Below are positions 60,370 to 64,000 of a stretch of 64,000 nt of DNA, piece after piece. Location of the stretch: the NCBI GenBank assembly GCA_031772625.1, contig CM062816.1, positions 630,123,269 to 630,187,268 of the forward strand. The letters are read 5' to 3'. The position numbers and the translations under genes were made by a program. A model generated the notes under the pieces. The model saw only the letters and a program-made list of their open reading frames with translations. It was not told the origin of the DNA and ran no database searches. Positions within the stretch are counted from its first letter, which is position 1. The number at the start of each line of letters is the position of its first letter. The stretch is from Pinus tabuliformis (lineage: Eukaryota > Streptophyta > Pinopsida > Pinales > Pinaceae).

Positions 60370-60757
60370 TTAATTGTGAGATATTTATGGATTCATTGTT
60401 TTATATTGTCTCTAAAGGGACAAAAGTGATCTTTAAATAGTTTGTTTATCATTTTAAAGACATATTGTTTCTAATCAGAGTGTTGTCTCTAGAGAGACAA
60501 AAATGAAATTGTCTCCTAAGAGACAATAATGCTTGTGTTATATATTGTCTTTATAGAGACAATAATCTTTAAAACAATATTTTTTAAGACAATAATCTTT
60601 AAGACAATAATTTTTTAGACACCCACTTAAAGAAAATATTTAAGAGAATACAAAAGTTTTTTTTAACTTAAATTAAGACAATTTACCCAAAAATTATCTC
60701 AAATATTGTCTTAAAACCCTCCTTTATGTAGTAGTGATACATTATGTAGTAGTGATA
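60370..60757 (-). mobile_element. CACTA-like right end with subterminal repeats; terminus duplicated
   Basis: Read inward from the right, CACTACTACATAAAGGAGGG is followed by TTTTAAGACAATATTTGAG and a run of TTATTGTCTTAAAGA and TTGTCTCTAGAGACA motifs. The terminus occurs twice, at 60727-60736 and 60745-60754, each followed by ATA. The left end at 10441 is preceded by ATA, but a 50-kb element is only one possibility and a 3-bp match proves nothing. Confidence 0.55.
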
Positions 60758-61690
60758 TATGAGATTAAGAAACATATTGGACAATTCATCTTAATCAAAA
60801 CATTGAATCAAACTTTTTCCCCGTAAAAGGGTTCAAATCTAAGCCTACATTAGACACACAACAGGCTTTTCCAACATTGTCTTGTCAGCGAAGAGTGGTA
60901 TTCAAGGGTTCTACAAGTAAATTAGTACTTCCTACAGAATTTCTTGGCCAATTATAAGTCTACGAGGGAAAACTTTAGTTGAAAAGTCCCCCCATGCAAT
61001 GGGATACTTGGGTACGGCCACCTCTGAATAGAATCTTATTCTTCAATGTACTATACATCAACGAAAAAAATTAAAACCACCACTCTTAGTTCTATCCACT
61101 AAGTATACAGGTATATGTAATGAATCTAGCACTAAGCATACAGGTATATGTAATGAATCTAGCTTCTAACTTCTAAATATTCTGAGGAAATCTGTATTTT
61201 CCCTCTCTTGTCAATGTTATTTCTCAATTATAAATATGGTCCTCCTAAATTTGGTTGCTGCCAAAATAGGCCATGATATTGGTTTCCTTGCCAAACTAGA
61301 TAAAATGGAATATTTTCTCCTGTGTTGAGTTCAAGCAATTGATTGCTCCTGCAGAGATACAAATTTCATAGAATAGCAATATAGTCTATGAAATGATGCA
61401 AATGCAAACGGAGGTTTGAATTATTTTCATATTGAAACATGGATACTTCCGATATGTATCTTACTGTTTAACCAATTAGCTTGTGAAACAAAAATTGATG
61501 TATCATAATCAACAATAAGAACTTATGCTGAATAAATATACCTCTGAAGAAGAATTCTCCAAGCCAAAATACAAAGATTAAAAACATTGAAGATCGTTAC
61601 AAGTTTTAGGTAAACAAATACAGAGTAAATACCCATTTAAACCAGGGAAATGTAAAACAAGAGGAAGGATTATCAACTTAGCAGCAAGAA
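60758..61690. other. No recognisable gene
   Basis: AT-rich sequence with a 31-33-bp tandem duplication (about 61098-61163, ACTAAG.ATACAGGTATATG TAATGAATCTAGC twice). Confidence 0.5.
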
Positions 61691-61699
61691 TTATCTCTA

Positions 61700-62761
61700 T
61701 ATACGTGTAAGAGTTTCTGCGGTGCGGCCATTATTCCCACCTGTAAGTATGCACGCCAAAAGTATTGTGAGAAAACATCCCCTCGGATGACTACTAACCG
61801 TGCCATGCGATCCAGCAATCCCATCATGGAGAGTCGGCACTATGACATGTGAAAACCAGTAAAAAGCTCTTCTTTGTCCATTTAACAATTTGAGCGCGCT
61901 TCTCTTCTATCTAAACAAAACTCATCCGACCTACGGATTGACTAACTAGGAAATACGGCAAGTAACAGTACCCCAACCAACTCATCCTAACGTGCATAAC
62001 ATTTTAAAATATTATAAATTTAATAATAAATAAATTTATTTATTTTAATTATTAATTTAACAAGTCACACTACAATACATAATAACATGACAATATATTA
62101 CAATATCTCTATCATACTTTTAAACTTAAACTTAATCGCAACATCTATACAATACTACCTTACAATTACAACTCTACATTTTTATACTATACTAACCTAT
62201 AATTACAGATCTACAATTCTGGACTAGAGATATTATTTATTAATAATCATTGTATTAATGCATAACAATATTACTTCATTGTGAATTTTCTAAGATATTT
62301 TATATTGATATTCAACGATTTACCTTCGTAAACTAAATATAGGTGGTTGGACTGTTACCGTTTTAAGTTTTTGCTATTTGAATTTAGTCGCTGGAAAAAT
62401 GATTGCATGCCTTTGGGAAAAATTCAACGAACAAAGAATGCTTCAAGTTGGATTTATGCATACCAGTGTTCGAGCTGATAATCGAGACTGAGGTAGCACC
62501 AGAAATCTCAGCTGTTGGAACTTCTGATCCAGATACTCATTCTGTGAACTTCTGCAGCTTTCTACGCTAAATACTTCACGGTCTTAGCAGTTTTTGAACG
62601 AGAGCAGCTTTGCAGCAACCTTTGAACTTGCAAACCATACTGGGGAAGGTTCAGACGAACGGCAGACGACTCTTTCCTAAGGAGTAACACAGAGCTGTCA
62701 AACGCAGTGATTTCACGGAACGAGAAGACGTGACCTTCTTGGAACGTTTCCGGCAGCAGAA
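61700..62761 (+). promoter_or_regulatory. CpG-retaining region, probable promoter and 5' leader
   Basis: 61710-61960 and 62400-62761 contain many CpG dinucleotides (about a dozen in 62521-62761), whereas flanking and earlier sequence is CpG-poor. In heavily methylated plant genomes CpG survives mainly in unmethylated, active gene starts. An AT-rich stretch (61990-62330) separates the two parts. A 63-codon minus-strand frame (61697-61888) and an alternative minus frame reading LDRMARLVVIRGDVFSQYFW lie in the first part, so a divergent gene is possible but not shown. Confidence 0.45.
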
Positions 62762-63055
62762 ATGGCTGGAATTGCTTTCGACACCTCCGTCCTGCTCCTG
62801 AGGAAAGAGTCGGCTGCTGTGCGGTTAAACTTTCCGCAACACTGTTCGGTCATTCAAAGTATACTGCAAGGTTCCTCCCCTTCAAAGAGTGCGAAGAACG
62901 TTATGCTTGTAGCGGGGAAAGCTGCGGAAAGCTTAGTTCCTCTCAATAGGTTAGAGAATAGGGCTGCAGAAGTCGTAGAGCCAGATGAGGGATCACAAGA
63001 TCCATCTCTGGACGTTAAATGTTCCCGCGGCAGTGTCAGTTCTCACATCTGGTGA
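62762..63055 (+). CDS. Candidate host gene or first exon, 97 codons, unknown function
   Basis: ATG 62762 lies in a good plant start context (GCAGAAATGGCT). The frame MAGIAFDTSVLLLRKESAAV... is uninterrupted to TGA 63053, about half G+C and CpG-rich, unlike everything else in the window. I recognise no domain. There is no obvious membrane segment; the C-terminal half is acidic and Ser-rich. It may be a small complete protein or a first exon: GTACGT at 63076 is a good donor but lies after the stop, and GTGATC at 63053 is a weak one that overlaps the stop. After 63080 the sequence returns to AT-rich non-coding. No neighbouring exon is in the window. Confidence 0.45.
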   Translation: MAGIAFDTSVLLLRKESAAVRLNFPQHCSVIQSILQGSSPSKSAKNVMLVAGKAAESLVPLNRLENRAAEVVEPDEGSQDPSLDVKCSRGSVSSHIW

Positions 63056-64000
63056 TCAAACTTGAAGCTGTCGTGGTACGTTAAAATCTTCAATTATAAA
63101 GACACCGTCATTCCATCGCCAGATCATTATAAGTTAAAAAGGGTAAGGATCATACACCCTATAATGTATAGATATTTAGTTTTTAAAAGTAAAGGGTTGA
63201 AAAAATTTTAATCGTCTTTAATAATATTATATTCAAACAACTAAGGAGAAATGAAAAAACTTGGTAAATTTGGAAGTTTAAGAAGAAATAATGCTAGCCT
63301 CAACTTATTTGGTTTTCAAGGTAATTTAGTAGTGAGTTCATAAAAAATTGATAGTTCTGTGAATCACACTGAAATAAATTAAAAAAAAAAAGTTAAAATT
63401 GAAAAAAAAAACATGATCCATCTTTGTGGTTAATGGATGAGGGGTTAACATCAATATAGGATAGTTTAATTTTATCTTTTAAATAAGCTATATTAAATAT
63501 GAATATGTTGGGTGGATTCTCATACCTTTGTTCAATAAGTTTAATGAATACTAATAAGTTGCTTTTATTTTAATGTTATTGTTTTTTATTATTTTTCAAG
63601 TACAATTATTTTGTTTTTTTTATAGGTCCAATAATTTTGGACAATACCATGGGCCACACTATAGATTATCAATACCACGTGGAATAAAATAATAACTCAT
63701 GTTATATATGTTTTATTTTAATTAAATTTTATAACACTTTATTTCTTATTACTACCAAAAACACATTTCTATAAGGTTAAAACACTATCATCCACACCAT
63801 GGGTCAATACTAGGGATTCTCATACCATGGACCAATATGAGGGATAACAATACCATGGGTCAATACTATGGACTTATTTTTATTTATTTTTAATCATTTT
63901 TCAAGGTAGGCTTACTTTTAGTTTTAGGCTTAAACCACTACATTACATTATAACATCTCTGGTGCATTGGGATTGAAAGTGTCTCATGGATCAATAATAT
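63056..64000. other. AT-rich non-coding, with ATACCATGG repeats
   Basis: 63640-63880 has four or more variants of AATACCATGGGTCAATACTA. No reading frame of note. If the ORF at 62762 is a first exon, this would be intron. Confidence 0.5.

Noticed and set aside
10441-60736. A single 50-kb CACTA element bounded by ATA...ATA
   Set aside because: The match rests on a 3-bp AT-rich target site, no transposase is present, and other CACTA-like ends lie in between. Separate truncated elements are more likely.
63640-63880. Shared GGTCCATGGTAT phrase with the U3 repeats of the Copia LTR at 37823-37880
   Set aside because: The match is about a dozen bases in repeat-rich AT sequence and does not extend, so common origin is not supported.

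Overview
The window looks like nuclear DNA of a land plant, most likely a gymnosperm (inference). It is AT-rich and mostly CpG-poor, it is filled with old, mutually diverged LTR retrotransposons, and the only recognisable host-gene sequence is broken copies of plant housekeeping genes. I see no prokaryotic features, no rRNA and no convincing intact tRNA. Almost every long reading frame is interrupted, so nearly all protein-level calls here are pseudogenes.

Layout. 0.9-6.7 kb is a minus-strand LTR element (LTRs about 1.3-1.4 kb, 5-bp target duplication) whose interior shows a Copia-type gag but no recognisable pol. 7.4-8.5 kb is a decayed copy of the 5' part of COG5 (Golgi tethering complex). 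10.4-12.2 kb holds a CACTA-like transposon end with a TTTAAGACAAAA array, then a Copia reverse transcriptase/RNase H remnant. 16.4-22.7 kb is a large LTR element (2.1-kb LTRs) with a 2-kb interior encoding only a coiled-coil / G-patch / CCHC protein, followed by three small hairpins. 24.7-29.4 kb is repeat-rich, including a degenerate GGCATGCC-type array. 29.5-31 kb is another Copia pol remnant (minus strand). 33.2-35.3 kb is a CACTA-like end followed by an intron-bearing ARABIDILLO (F-box/ARM) pseudogene; 36.2-36.6 kb resembles a YIF1 membrane segment. 37.6-42.6 kb is a complete but dead Tork/Tnt1-like Copia element. 47.0-50.3 kb carries two direct copies of a TBC (RabGAP) pseudogene around a Copia RNase H remnant. 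52.9-55.4 kb is a three-unit tandem array of about 748 bp. 58.6 kb is a lone chloroplast chaperonin-60 exon; 59.7 kb is a Gypsy-type RNase H scrap; 60.4-60.8 kb is a CACTA-like right end. 61.7-63.06 kb is clearly richer in CpG than the rest and contains a 97-codon ORF in good start context, the best candidate for a live host gene or first exon.

Nothing here forms a working multi-gene pathway. The themes are non-autonomous retrotransposons that keep gag-like proteins but lack pol, and repeated accumulation of host gene fragments that keep introns or splice-site remnants, so they derive from genomic DNA rather than spliced mRNA. Family assignments were made by reading translations against remembered family motifs; no database search was run.
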